DNA of 64,000 nt, taken from Sphingobium amiense. Lineage in GTDB: Bacteria; Pseudomonadota; Alphaproteobacteria; Sphingomonadales; Sphingomonadaceae. Under the pieces are notes generated by a model that worked only from the letters and a program-made list of their open reading frames with translations, was not told the origin of the DNA and searched no databases. The DNA lies in contig NZ_AP018664.1 in assembly GCF_003967075.1 (NCBI RefSeq), forward strand, positions 2,294,001 to 2,358,000, given 5' to 3'. Of the stretch, positions 1 to 9,227 are shown piece by piece. Positions within the stretch are counted from its first letter, which is position 1; the number at the start of each line of letters is the position of its first letter. The position numbers were made by a program, and so were the translations under genes.

Positions 1-97
1 TGCGCGCCGCGCTGCCGTCCGGAAGGCCGATCGGCGACGGCACGAACCAGACGGGCCGAAGGTAGAGGCGGGCATGGGCCGGGAGAGGAGCGATCAT
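1..97 (-). CDS. 5' end of a gene cut by the window edge, possibly dihydropteroate synthase
   Basis: An ATG at 97 on the minus strand opens 32 codons that run off the left edge; the peptide begins MIAPLPAHARLYLRPVWFV. A purine-rich stretch (GGATAGGG) lies a few bases upstream as a ribosome binding site. The LYLRP segment recalls the N-terminus of sphingomonad dihydropteroate synthase (FolP), which makes 7,8-dihydropteroate in folate synthesis, but no catalytic motif lies inside the window. The gene follows ccrM in the same direction after about 100 bp. Only the presence of a coding start is well supported; the folP name is a guess. Confidence 0.4.
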   Translation of the reverse strand, partial: MIAPLPAHARLYLRPVWFVPSPIGLPDGSAAR

Positions 98-110
98 GAA
101 CTATCCCTAT

Positions 111-177
111 CCGTTCGCTTCGAGCGAAGTCGAGAAGCCGCTGCGAGACCGTGCCTCGACTTCGCCCGACACGAGGG
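111..177. repeat. Sphingomonad palindromic repeat, family A
   Basis: The unit begins CCGTTCGCTTCGAGCGAAG and has a second, inverted GACTTCG half near 155. The first 28 bases recur at 50031 between murE and murF. It sits between ccrM and the next gene downstream on the minus strand. See the other family A copies at 4499, 16802, 22704, 41199 and 50031. Confidence 0.7.
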
Positions 178-195
178 GATTTTGCGCAGCGAAGG

Positions 196-1626
<1,431 letters not shown>

Positions 1627-1968
1627 ATGACGAACCAGCCTGCCCCCGCCGCTCACCCGGCCGCCGCCGACGCGCTGTTCAAGGCTCTGTCGGACGGCAC
1701 GCGGCGCGCGCTGCTGGAGGCGCTGGTGCGCGACGGGGAGCAGAATGTCCAGACGCTGACCCGCAGCGCGGGCGTGTCGCAGCCGATGGTGTCGCGCCAT
1801 CTTGCCAAGCTGCGGCAGGCGGGGCTGGTGACGGCGCGCCGCGCGGGGCGGGAGACCCATTATGCCGCGCGCGTGAAGGGGCTTGGCCCCGTGGTGCAGT
1901 GGATGGCGGTGCACGGCGCGCTCTGGTCGCAGCGCTTCGCCGCGCTGGAGGGACTGGGCGGACGATAG
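1627..1968 (+). CDS. ArsR-family winged-helix regulator
   Basis: 113 aa. The protein is one winged-helix domain of the ArsR/SmtB type: DALFKALSDGTRRALLEAL at about 15-33, then the recognition helix SQPMVSRHLAKLRQAGLV at about 56-73, and a wing RRAGRETHYA. No cysteine metal site is visible, so metal sensing is unlikely. Similar small proteins often control a neighbouring gene and their own promoter. It is divergent from ccrM and is followed by a TetR regulator 112 bp downstream. Its target is unknown. Confidence 0.85.
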   Translation: MTNQPAPAAHPAAADALFKALSDGTRRALLEALVRDGEQNVQTLTRSAGVSQPMVSRHLAKLRQAGLVTARRAGRETHYAARVKGLGPVVQWMAVHGALWSQRFAALEGLGGR

Positions 1969-2080
1969 TAGGGCCGGACAAGGCGGCGCACTGTCCTTTT
2001 CCGCTACGGTTTCCGTTCGACGAAACGCTCTTGCAACTGACTTGCAGCACGCGCAAAGGAGCGGAGGGGGTAGTGTGAAT

Positions 2081-2719
2081 ATGCGAGTCATGAGCGAGGC
2101 GCTGCCTCCACCGGTACGTGAGCGGGCAAGATTTGTGCGGGAAACCGCTGACGTGCGGCGTCAGGCACTGATCGACGCGACGGCGGCCTGTCTGGCCGAA
2201 AAGGGCGTGGGCGGAACGTCCGTGCGCGGCATATGCGCCAAGGCCGGCGTGTCTTCGGGACTGCTGACCCATTATTTCGAGGGCGTCGATGCGCTGATCC
2301 TCGCCACCTACAAGGATGTGGGGCGCAAGGTGTCGGCGGCGGTCAACGCGGCGGTGGATGCGGCGGGCGACGATCCGCGCGACCGGCTGCGCGCGGGACT
2401 GGAAGCGAATTTCGTGGCGCCGGTGCTGGACCCGGACCTGCTGGCGACGTGGATCGCCTTCTGGAGCCTCGTCAAATCCGACCGGGATATCGCAGCGGTC
2501 CATGCGGAAGTTTACGCCGGGGCGCGCGGACAACTGGAGGATCTGCTGCGTGCGGCGGCGCCCCACCTGCCCGAAGCCCGCATCCGCATCGCGACGATCA
2601 GCCTGCAGGCGCTGGTCGACGGGCTGTGGCTGGAACTCTGCCTCGACCGCAGCACCTTCTCGCCCAGGGAAGCGCAGGCGATGGTCGCCGAAGCGATGGA
2701 CCGGCTGATCGCGGCTTAG
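2081..2719 (+). CDS. TetR-family regulator, BetI-like
   Basis: 212 aa. An N-terminal TetR helix-turn-helix covers about residues 23-68 (RRQALIDATAACLAEKG, then KAGVSSGLLTHYFEG), followed by an all-helical ligand domain. The HTH most resembles BetI, the choline-responsive repressor, but no choline or betaine genes lie nearby, so the ligand is unknown. ATG 2081 is preceded by a strong ribosome binding site, GGAGGGGG at 2063-2070; GTG 2075 and ATG 2090 are in-frame alternatives. An imperfect palindrome GTTTC-N8-GAAAC at 2009-2026 upstream could be its operator. It is separated from rnhB by a convergent hairpin. Confidence 0.85.
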   Translation: MRVMSEALPPPVRERARFVRETADVRRQALIDATAACLAEKGVGGTSVRGICAKAGVSSGLLTHYFEGVDALILATYKDVGRKVSAAVNAAVDAAGDDPRDRLRAGLEANFVAPVLDPDLLATWIAFWSLVKSDRDIAAVHAEVYAGARGQLEDLLRAAAPHLPEARIRIATISLQALVDGLWLELCLDRSTFSPREAQAMVAEAMDRLIAA

Positions 2720-2729
2720 ATCGTTCGCC

Positions 2730-2773
2730 GCATTTTCCGAGCCAGCGGACGGGTCCGTCCGCTTCGAAAATGC
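2730..2773. terminator. Long hairpin between convergent tetR and rnhB
   Basis: A nested palindrome has outer arms GCATTTTC (2730-2737) and GAAAATGC (2766-2773), and inner arms AGCGGACGG (2744-2752) and CCGTCCGCT (2755-2763), all perfect. It fills the space between the two converging stop codons. It could end transcription from both sides, but there is no clear U-run on either strand, so termination is inferred. Confidence 0.5.
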
Positions 2774-2774
2774 T

Positions 2775-3398
2775 CTAAAGCAGCACGAGCTGCGCCACCG
2801 GCGCGAAGCTGCGGCGGTGGAGCGGGGTCGGCCCATGTTCGCGCAGCGCGGCGAGGTGCCGGGCGCTGCCATAGCCCTTGTTGGTTTCCCAGCCATAATG
2901 CGGGTGGTCGGCGGCGGCGGCGATCATCATCCGGTCGCGCGCCTCCTTCGCGAGGATGGAGGCGGCGGCGATGGAGAGGCATTTGGCGTCCCCCTCCACG
3001 ATGGCGGTGGAGGCCCAGCGCCATTTCGGGCAGCGGTTGCCGTCCACCAGCACATGCGCGCAGTCGTGGGACAGCGCCTCCACCGCGCGGGTCATCGCCA
3101 GCATCGTCGCCCAGAGAATGTTGATATCGTCGATTTCCTCGACGCTCGCCATGCTGACGCCCCAGCAGAGGGCGCGCGCCTTGATCTCGATCTCCAGCGC
3201 GGCGCGGCGGGCGGCGGTGAGCTGCTTGCTGTCGTTGAGGCCGTCCGGGCAATCTTCCTGCCGCAGGATGACGGCGGCGGCGACCACGGGTCCGGCGAGC
3301 GGTCCCCTGCCCGCTTCATCGACGCCCGCGACGAGGCCGGGATGATGGCGCAGCTCGTGAGCGAAATCAGGCCCGGACTTAGTCACCAGCGTCGCCAT
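2775..3398 (-). CDS. rnhB: Ribonuclease HII
   Basis: 207 aa. RNase HII nicks RNA-DNA hybrids and removes misincorporated ribonucleotides. The DEAGRG active-site motif is at 27-32 (Asp27, Glu28), with a third acidic residue at Asp119 (VLVDGN) and the [14 protein letters not shown] helix at about 143-156. ATG 3398 lies inside the 3' end of thiD (20-nt overlap), so the two are probably translationally coupled. In Caulobacter rnhB is next to ccrM; here two regulator genes on the opposite strand separate them. Confidence 0.95.
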   Translation of the reverse strand: MATLVTKSGPDFAHELRHHPGLVAGVDEAGRGPLAGPVVAAAVILRQEDCPDGLNDSKQLTAARRAALEIEIKARALCWGVSMASVEEIDDINILWATMLAMTRAVEALSHDCAHVLVDGNRCPKWRWASTAIVEGDAKCLSIAAASILAKEARDRMMIAAAADHPHYGWETNKGYGSARHLAALREHGPTPLHRRSFAPVAQLVLL

Positions 3399-4266
3399 AG
3401 CGCGCGGCGAAGGCCGCTGCGTCCCAACCGTTTCGGTCCATTGCGGCAAGCAGATGATAGAAGGGCGTGCGACCCAGCGTATGACCCATCGGTCCATGGC
3501 CTGCCCCCAGCCCCGGTGCGGCGCCGAGCGCGGCGGCGACGAACGCCTCCGCCCGGTCCACCGCCTCACCCAGCGACAGGCCCGCGCCCAGCCCCGCCGC
3601 CACTGCGCTCGCCAGCGTGCAGCCCGTGCCGTGGCTGTGCCGCGTCTCCACCCGCGCGACCGAATAGTCGGCCATCATGTCGGCATCGACCAGCAGGTCA
3701 TGGATCAGCGGGCGGTCGTCGTCAGGCTGCTGCGGCAGATGCCCGCCCTTCGCCAGCACCACCGCGCCGATTCGCTCTCTCAACGCCTGTGCCGCATCCT
3801 CCAGCTCGTCGAGATTGGCAATAGCCCGACCGCTCAGCGCTTCAAGTTCCGGCAGGTTGGGGGTGATGACCGTGGCGACCTGCATCAGCTTTTCGAAGGC
3901 GGCGACGGTCGCTCCGTCGGCAAGGCTTGAGCCGCTGGTGGCGACCATGACGGGATCGAAGACGACAGGGACGGAAAGCTGCGCCAGCCTGTCCGCCACG
4001 GCGCTGGCCGTCTCCGCGCTGCCGATCATGCCGATCTTGACCGCATCGACGCCGATGTCGCTGATGCAGCTTTCCATCTGCGCCAGCACCATGTCGGTCG
4101 GCACGGGGTGGACCGCCTGAACGCCCAGCGTGTTCTGCGCGGTGATGGCGGTGATCGCGGTCATGGCGTGGCCGCCGAGCAGCGTCACCGTTTTGATGTC
4201 CGCCTGAATGCCCGCGCCGCCGCCGCTGTCGGACCCGGCGACGATGAGGATGCGCGCGATGCTCAC
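3379..4266 (-). CDS. thiD: Hydroxymethylpyrimidine/phosphomethylpyrimidine kinase
   Basis: 295 aa. ThiD phosphorylates HMP and HMP-P in thiamine synthesis. The ribokinase-fold N-terminus [20 protein letters not shown] at about 5-24 and the C-terminal anion-hole motif [12 protein letters not shown] are clear. The start is GTG 4266, which overlaps the stop of the DUF1272 gene as GTGA; the longer upstream frame is the shadow of that gene. It overlaps rnhB by 20 nt at its 3' end. Length is slightly above the usual 265-270 aa, owing to extra C-terminal residues. Confidence 0.94.
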   Translation of the reverse strand: MSIARILIVAGSDSGGGAGIQADIKTVTLLGGHAMTAITAITAQNTLGVQAVHPVPTDMVLAQMESCISDIGVDAVKIGMIGSAETASAVADRLAQLSVPVVFDPVMVATSGSSLADGATVAAFEKLMQVATVITPNLPELEALSGRAIANLDELEDAAQALRERIGAVVLAKGGHLPQQPDDDRPLIHDLLVDADMMADYSVARVETRHSHGTGCTLASAVAAGLGAGLSLGEAVDRAEAFVAAALGAAPGLGAGHGPMGHTLGRTPFYHLLAAMDRNGWDAAAFAARYGDAGD

Positions 4267-4487
4267 CCCTTGAAGCGCCGCTGGGTCGAGGCGGGATTGC
4301 TGGCGAGCGCCTTGCCCGTTCGGGTCGGGCGGTCCATCAGTTCGCCGCCGCAATTGGGGCAGCGGTCGTCGAGCGCTTCCGCACAGGGCGCGCAGAAGCT
4401 GCATTCGAAGGAGCAGATGAACGCGCCCGGCGCGTCGGCGGGCAGGTCCGCGCCGCAGCGTTCGCAATCGGGGCGCATCTCAAGCAT
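4263..4487 (-). CDS. DUF1272 zinc-ribbon-like small protein
   Basis: 74 aa. The protein begins MLEMRPDCERCGADLP and contains four cysteine pairs or near pairs (CERC, CSFECSFC, C-x4-C, CPNCGG), the pattern of the DUF1272 family, which probably binds zinc. The function of this family is unknown. Its TGA stop overlaps the GTG start of thiD, so thiD translation is likely coupled to it. The start was placed at ATG 4487 by family length; the 11 codons upstream run into a palindromic repeat. It lies downstream of glmM with a repeat in between. Confidence 0.8.
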   Translation of the reverse strand: MLEMRPDCERCGADLPADAPGAFICSFECSFCAPCAEALDDRCPNCGGELMDRPTRTGKALASNPASTQRRFKG

Positions 4488-4498
4488 CGAAACGCAAT

Positions 4499-4647
4499 CC
4501 GTTCGGGCTGAGCCGCTCAACTGCCTGCTTGCAGCAGGCGCTCAGGATAAACTTCACCGAAGGTGAAGTCGAAGCCTCTGTCAGAGCGGGGGCGAAGACA
4601 CCTCCCTGCGGTCGGCGGTGCCCTTCGACTTCGCTCAGGGCGAACGG
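4499..4647. repeat. Sphingomonad palindromic repeat, family A
   Basis: The element is bounded by CCGTTCGGGCTGAG at 4499 and CTCAGGGCGAACGG ending at 4647, which are inverted relative to each other, with internal GAAGTCGAAG and CTTCGACTTCG segments. It fills the gap between glmM and the DUF1272 gene on the minus strand. Confidence 0.75.
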
Positions 4648-4661
4648 TAATTTCGTGCTAC

Positions 4662-6002
4662 TCACGCCGCGGCCTTTTCCACGGCGGCGCAGATGCGGTC
4701 GACCACGTCGCGCACCTGATCCTCGCGGTCGCCCTCCGCCATGACGCGGATGACGGGTTCGGTGCCGGAGGGGCGGATGACGAGGCGGCCCGAACCGGTG
4801 AGTTCGGCCTCCGCCTGCGCGATGACGCGCTTCACATCGTCATGCTCCAGCGGCTTTCCGCCGGCGAAGCGGACATTTTTGAGGAGCTGCGGCACGGGGT
4901 CGAACTGGTGCAGCGTTTCGCTGGCGGGCTTGCCGGAGCGGACGAGTGCGGCCAGCACCTGAAGCGCGGCGACGGTGCCGTCGCCGGTGGTGGCGTAATC
5001 GGACAGGATCATGTGGCCCGACTGCTCGCCGCCCACATTGAAGCCGCCCTCGCGCATCCTCTCCAGCACATAGCGGTCGCCGACCTTGGTGCGTTCAAGG
5101 CCGATGCCTCGCCCCGACAGGAAGCGTTCGAGGCCAAGGTTGGACATGACCGTCGCGACGAGGCCGCCGCCGCGCAGCGTGCCTTCCCTGGCGAAATTGG
5201 CGGCGATCAGCGCCATGATCTGATCGCCGTCGACAAGTCGGCCCTTTTCGTCCACGACGATCAGGCGGTCGGCATCGCCATCGAGCGCAATGCCCACGTC
5301 CGCGCCCGCCGACACCACGGTTTCCTGAAGCAGCAGCGGCGCGGTCGATCCACAGCCATCGTTGATGTTGGTGCCGTTGGGATCGACGCCGATGGCGACC
5401 ACGGTCGCGCCCAGTTCCCACAGGGCCGAAGGCGCGACCTGATAGGCGGCGCCGTTGGCGCAATCGACGACGATCTTGAGGCCGTCGAGCCGCAGGTCGG
5501 CTGGGAAACTGGACTTGACCGCGTGAATATAGCGGCCGCGCGCATCCTCCACGCGGCGGGCGCGGCCGATGTCCTTCGACGCGGCGAGCGGGATGTCCTG
5601 CCCCAGCAGCACCTCGATCCGCAGTTCGTCCTCGTCCGACAGCTTGTAGCCGTCCGGCCCGAACAGCTTGATGCCATTGTCATAATAGGGATTGTGGCTG
5701 GCGGAGATCATGACGCCGAGGTCCGCGCGCATCGAATGGGCGAGAAGCGCGACGGCGGGCGTCGGGATCGGGCCGAACTGCACCACGTCCATGCCCACGG
5801 CGGTGAAGCCCGCGACCAGCGCATTTTCGACCATATAGCCCGACAGCCGCGTATCCTTGCCGATGACGACGCGGTGGCGGTGGCTGCCGCGCAGGAAATG
5901 CGTGCCCGCCGCCATGCCGACCTTCATCGCGAGGTCGGCGGTCATGGGCCACTGGTTAGTGCGGCCACGGATGCCGTCTGTGCCGAAATATTGCCTGCTC
6001 AT
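4662..6002 (-). CDS. glmM: Phosphoglucosamine mutase
   Basis: 446 aa, the usual length. GlmM interconverts glucosamine-6-phosphate and glucosamine-1-phosphate on the way to UDP-GlcNAc, feeding peptidoglycan and LPS. The phosphoserine loop MISASHNP has the catalytic Ser at 102, the magnesium loop DGDADR is at 241-246, and the phosphate-binding motif RPSGTEP is near the C-terminus. It starts [14 protein letters not shown] at ATG 6002 with GGAAGGCGG upstream. It heads a minus-strand run that continues, after a repeat, into DUF1272, thiD and rnhB. Confidence 0.97.
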   Translation of the reverse strand: MSRQYFGTDGIRGRTNQWPMTADLAMKVGMAAGTHFLRGSHRHRVVIGKDTRLSGYMVENALVAGFTAVGMDVVQFGPIPTPAVALLAHSMRADLGVMISASHNPYYDNGIKLFGPDGYKLSDEDELRIEVLLGQDIPLAASKDIGRARRVEDARGRYIHAVKSSFPADLRLDGLKIVVDCANGAAYQVAPSALWELGATVVAIGVDPNGTNINDGCGSTAPLLLQETVVSAGADVGIALDGDADRLIVVDEKGRLVDGDQIMALIAANFAREGTLRGGGLVATVMSNLGLERFLSGRGIGLERTKVGDRYVLERMREGGFNVGGEQSGHMILSDYATTGDGTVAALQVLAALVRSGKPASETLHQFDPVPQLLKNVRFAGGKPLEHDDVKRVIAQAEAELTGSGRLVIRPSGTEPVIRVMAEGDREDQVRDVVDRICAAVEKAAA

Positions 6003-6104
6003 GCCGCCTTCCATGCACCGATCCGCCCATGGCTCGCAACCCGGCAGCGCGTTCATGAGCAATCTTTAATCGACTTTCCCGGCGGGCGGCGGCATCCCGG
6101 AGGC

Positions 6105-7490
6105 ATGGAGCCATTCAATGCGTTCGTGGACGGGCTTTCCGCCGCCGTCTTCTTCAGGGTGCCGCTGTTCGGCGCGCAGATCGAGCTGATCGTGCTCTAT
6201 CTGGCGGTGCCGATGCTGTTCTTCACCGCATGGCTGGGTTTTCCCAATGTGCGTCAGGTCGGGCGGGCGCTGCGCATCCTGCGCAGCCAGCCGCGCGCGG
6301 GCGAGGCGAAGGGCGATGTCAGCCAGTGGGCGGCGCTTTCCACCGCGCTGTCGGGCACCATCGGCCTTGGCAATATCGCGGGCGTGGCGGTTGCGCTGAC
6401 GATGGGCGGGCCGGGCGCGATCCTGTGGATGTTCGTCATCGGCTGGTTCGCGATGACGGTGAAGATGGCGGAGGTGACGCTGGGCCTCAAATATCGCGTG
6501 TTCGACCGCCGAGGCCATGTCCATGGCGGGCCGATGTATGTTCTGAAAGCCGTGGGCGCGGCGCGCGGCTGGCCGAAGCTGGGGCTGGCGCTGGGCGGCG
6601 CCTACGCCTTCTTCGCGCTGTTCGGGGCGATCCCGATGGTGCAGGTCAACCAGAGCTTCGCGCAGGTGAAGGTGGTGACGGGCCTCAGCAACGGGTGGGC
6701 CTATGGCGTGTTTCTGGCGGGGGCGGTGGCGCTGGTGACGCTGGGCGGGGCGGCGTGGCTGGGCGAAGTGGCGAAGCGGCTGACGCCGCTCAAGGTCGCG
6801 GTCTATCTGATCGGCGTCGCGGCGATCCTGATCCTGCATGCGGGCGAGATACCGGCGGCGCTGGCGCTGATCTGGAACGGCGCATGGTCGGGCGCGGCGG
6901 CGACGGGAGGCACGGTCGGGGCATTCGTCGCGGGAATGCGGCGCGCGGTCTTCGCCAGCGAGGCGGGCGTCGGATCGGCGGTGATGGCGCACAGTCTGGC
7001 GCGGGTTCGGCATCCGGTGTCGGAAGGGCTGGTCGCGCTGTTGGAGCCGTTGCTCGGCACGATGATCGTCTGCGCGCTGGGCGGCCTCGCGCTGGTGGTC
7101 GCGGGGACCTGGAATACGGGGCTGGAGGGGATCGCGATCACATCCGCCGCTTTTGCCAAGGTGTCGCCATGGTTTCCGTGGCTGCTGGCGGTCGTGGTGT
7201 TCCTCTTCGCCTATTCGACGCTGGTGGCGTGGGGCTTTTATGGCTTGCAGGCGTGGGGCTATCTGTTCGGCCATGGACCCGGGGCGCAGTGGACCTACAA
7301 GATTCTCTATGTCGTCGCCCTGCCGCCCGCCGCCGCCATCGACCTTGGCCGGGTAGTGGGCATCGTCGATTCGAGCTTTTTCCTGATGGCGATCCCCAAC
7401 GTGATAGCGCTTTACCTGTGCGCGGGGGAATTGCGGCGCGATGTGAGGGCGTATCTGGCGAAGCCGGATGATCCGGTGGCAGGCGCGTAG
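6105..7490 (+). CDS. AGCS-family amino acid (alanine):cation symporter
   Basis: 461 aa inner-membrane protein with about 11 hydrophobic segments. The family signature is at about residues 67-91: WAALSTALSGTIGLGNIAGV. AGCS carriers import alanine or glycine with sodium or protons; the exact substrate cannot be read here. ATG 6105 is the only reasonable in-frame start; CGGAGG lies only about 2 bases upstream, closer than usual. It is divergent from glmM by 102 bp. A long open frame extends upstream, but that part is antisense to glmM. Confidence 0.9.
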   Translation: MEPFNAFVDGLSAAVFFRVPLFGAQIELIVLYLAVPMLFFTAWLGFPNVRQVGRALRILRSQPRAGEAKGDVSQWAALSTALSGTIGLGNIAGVAVALTMGGPGAILWMFVIGWFAMTVKMAEVTLGLKYRVFDRRGHVHGGPMYVLKAVGAARGWPKLGLALGGAYAFFALFGAIPMVQVNQSFAQVKVVTGLSNGWAYGVFLAGAVALVTLGGAAWLGEVAKRLTPLKVAVYLIGVAAILILHAGEIPAALALIWNGAWSGAAATGGTVGAFVAGMRRAVFASEAGVGSAVMAHSLARVRHPVSEGLVALLEPLLGTMIVCALGGLALVVAGTWNTGLEGIAITSAAFAKVSPWFPWLLAVVVFLFAYSTLVAWGFYGLQAWGYLFGHGPGAQWTYKILYVVALPPAAAIDLGRVVGIVDSSFFLMAIPNVIALYLCAGELRRDVRAYLAKPDDPVAGA

Positions 7491-7497
7491 CGGCTGA

Positions 7498-7580
7498 CGG
7501 AGGGGTGTCGCCTTCCCGATAGGGGGATACCCCTCCACCACTCGCTTCGCGAGCGGTCCCCCTCCCCTTCTAGGGGAGGA
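7498..7580. repeat. Palindromic repeat, family B
   Basis: The unit runs from ACGGAGGGGTGT to CTAGGGGAGGA. It includes ACCCCTCCACCACTCGC, the small palindrome CGCTTCGCGAGCG, and GGTCCCCCTCCCCTT. A closely related copy is at 62932-63046. It lies between the symporter and csbD, 3' to both genes. Confidence 0.65.
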
Positions 7581-7582
7581 AT

Positions 7583-7614
7583 AGAAAAGACCCCGCTCCT
7601 TTTCAGGAGCGAGG
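7583..7614 (-). terminator. Intrinsic terminator of csbD
   Basis: Read on the minus strand, a stem CGCTCCT / AGGAGCG (7605-7611 with 7594-7600) closes a 4-base loop and is extended by C/G pairs after one mismatch. It is followed by TCTTTTCT. It lies 26 bp after the csbD stop. Confidence 0.8.
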
Positions 7615-7639
7615 CCCGTAACCCTCGAGGGTCGGAAAA

Positions 7640-7822
7640 TCAGATCTTGTCGCCGAGCGCGCCCTTGACCGATCCGGACACATCCTGCGCCGTGCCCTTG
7701 GCCTTCTGCGCCTTGCCTTCGGCCTGCAGGCGTTCATTGTCGGTGGCCTTGCCGATGCCGTCCTTGACCGCGCCCGCAGCCTTGTTGCCGGCAGCCTTCA
7801 GCTTGTCGATGGTCTCACCCAT
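7640..7822 (-). CDS. CsbD-family stress protein
   Basis: 60 aa, very hydrophilic, alanine/lysine/glycine rich (MGETIDKLKAAGNKAAGAV, with QAEGKAQKAKG later). CsbD proteins are induced by general stress in many bacteria; their biochemical role is unknown. GGAG lies upstream of ATG 7822. An EcfG-like promoter is 34 bp upstream and an intrinsic terminator follows, so it looks like a single-gene stress unit. Confidence 0.9.
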   Translation of the reverse strand: MGETIDKLKAAGNKAAGAVKDGIGKATDNERLQAEGKAQKAKGTAQDVSGSVKGALGDKI

Positions 7823-7855
7823 GATAAAACTCCTTTCGTCGTTACCTGGGTTGTC

Positions 7856-7880
7856 AACGAAGCGGGCGCGGCAGGGTTGC
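7856..7880 (-). promoter_or_regulatory. EcfG-like general-stress promoter of csbD
   Basis: On the minus strand: GCAAC (7880-7876), 16 bases, then CGTT (7859-7856), which fits the alphaproteobacterial EcfG pattern GGAAC-N16/17-CGTT with one mismatch in the -35. Predicted start of transcription is about 7849, leaving a 27-nt leader. Confidence 0.55.
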
Positions 7881-7920
7881 AGACGTTACGGGGCGGTAAT
7901 CATTAAACTTCGGACAGGTT

Positions 7921-9168
7921 TCAGAGCGGCTTTTCGTAGATCTGGTAGATCTTGTTCACCGTGCCGTTGATCGCGTCGGCGATGGCGTTCATGCCCTGAT
8001 TGTCGTCGAGCACCCAGCCGAGTTCTCCGCGGTTCGATCCATAGCGGGCGACGGCGTTGCGGCGGATATATTCGATCATCATGAAAGCGAGCTGGCTCGC
8101 CATGCGCGACGACTGCAGGCGCTGCACCACGCCCATCAGCGGCACGCGCATGGTGCGGCATTGCGGCTTTCGCAGCCATGACAGCAATTTGATCCAGCGG
8201 AACGGGAAGAGCGACCCGTTGAGCGGTTTCAGCGCTTCGTTGAGGTCGGGCAGCGTCATCATGAAGGCGACCGGCTCGCCATCCAGCTCGGCAATCATGA
8301 TGAGATCCTCGAACACGATGGGCTTCAGCTTCTTGCCCGTGTGCGCGACTTCCTCGTCGGTGATGGGGACGAAACCCCAGTTATTGCCCCATGCGTCGTT
8401 GAGGATGCCGAGAATGATCGCGGCTTCCTTGTCGAACTGCTTTTTGTCGACCTGCCGCACGCGGATGCGCGGGTTTTTCTCGCCCGACTGGACGATGCGC
8501 TCGATCAGCGGCGGGAAATTCTTCGTGATGTCGAGTTCATAGGTCTTGAGCTGCTTGACGGGGGTGTAGCCCGCCCCTTCGATCATCGCCTGATAGCGGG
8601 GGCTGTTATGGCCCATCATGACGGTGGGCGGATGATCGTGGCCCGAGATGAGGAGGCCCGGCTCTTCCCAGATGGAGAGCGAAATCGGCCCCAGCACGCG
8701 GGTCACGCCCTGACCGCGCAGCCAGTCCTCGGCCGCGGCGATCAGCGCCTGCGCCGTCGCGTCGTCCTCCGCCTCGAACATGCCGAAATTGCCGGTGCCC
8801 GGACCCATGCCCTGTTCGGGCGGCTGCTGCGTCGCGAGATGGTCGATATGGGCGGAGATGCGCCCCACCACCTGCCCGCCGCGCCGGGCGAGGAAATATT
8901 GCGCCGTCGCATGACCGAAGAACGGATTCTTGCCGGGGGTGAGCAGCTCCTTCACCTCGGCCTTGAGCGGCGGCACCCAGTTGGGATCGCCGGCGTAAAG
9001 CCGCCATGGCAGGTCGATGAAGGCCTTCATATCAGCCTTGCCGGAAACGGGGGTAATCACCAGATCGGTCTGCGCCACGGATGCCGCCTTTTGGAAAACG
9101 AAGTTGGCGAGCAGTTCCACGCTTGTCCGCGCAAAGTCAATTGCGCTCGGGAAAGCGGGTGGCAACAT
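7921..9168 (-). CDS. GNAT-fold N-acyltransferase, candidate bacterial ceramide synthase
   Basis: 415 aa, no signal peptide. The segment MKAFIDLPWRLYAGDP (from about residue 47), then WVPPLKAEVKELL and GKNPFFGHATAQYFLA, is typical of the YghO/bCerS-like family, which has a GNAT acyltransferase fold. From memory, the Caulobacter member CCNA_01212 acylates the sphingoid base to make ceramide. A role here in sphingolipid synthesis is inferred from that family and from the spt gene in the same window (22824). It is divergent from a fatty-acid desaturase. The start is uncertain: ATG 9168 gives 415 aa but lacks a good ribosome binding site; GTG 9078 is an alternative. It is often misannotated as a dATP pyrophosphohydrolase. 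Confidence 0.65.
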   Translation of the reverse strand: MLPPAFPSAIDFARTSVELLANFVFQKAASVAQTDLVITPVSGKADMKAFIDLPWRLYAGDPNWVPPLKAEVKELLTPGKNPFFGHATAQYFLARRGGQVVGRISAHIDHLATQQPPEQGMGPGTGNFGMFEAEDDATAQALIAAAEDWLRGQGVTRVLGPISLSIWEEPGLLISGHDHPPTVMMGHNSPRYQAMIEGAGYTPVKQLKTYELDITKNFPPLIERIVQSGEKNPRIRVRQVDKKQFDKEAAIILGILNDAWGNNWGFVPITDEEVAHTGKKLKPIVFEDLIMIAELDGEPVAFMMTLPDLNEALKPLNGSLFPFRWIKLLSWLRKPQCRTMRVPLMGVVQRLQSSRMASQLAFMMIEYIRRNAVARYGSNRGELGWVLDDNQGMNAIADAINGTVNKIYQIYEKPL

Positions 9169-9227
9169 GGTGAATATGTCATGGTGCTGCCATGATGTCA
9201 GCGCATTTGGAGGCTAGATCGGCCCGC

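Noticed and set aside
4563..6104. Long plus-strand open frame continuous with the AGCS symporter gene
   Set aside because: It is antisense to glmM, whose motifs are clear; the symporter signature begins only after 6105. GC-rich codon bias creates such shadows.
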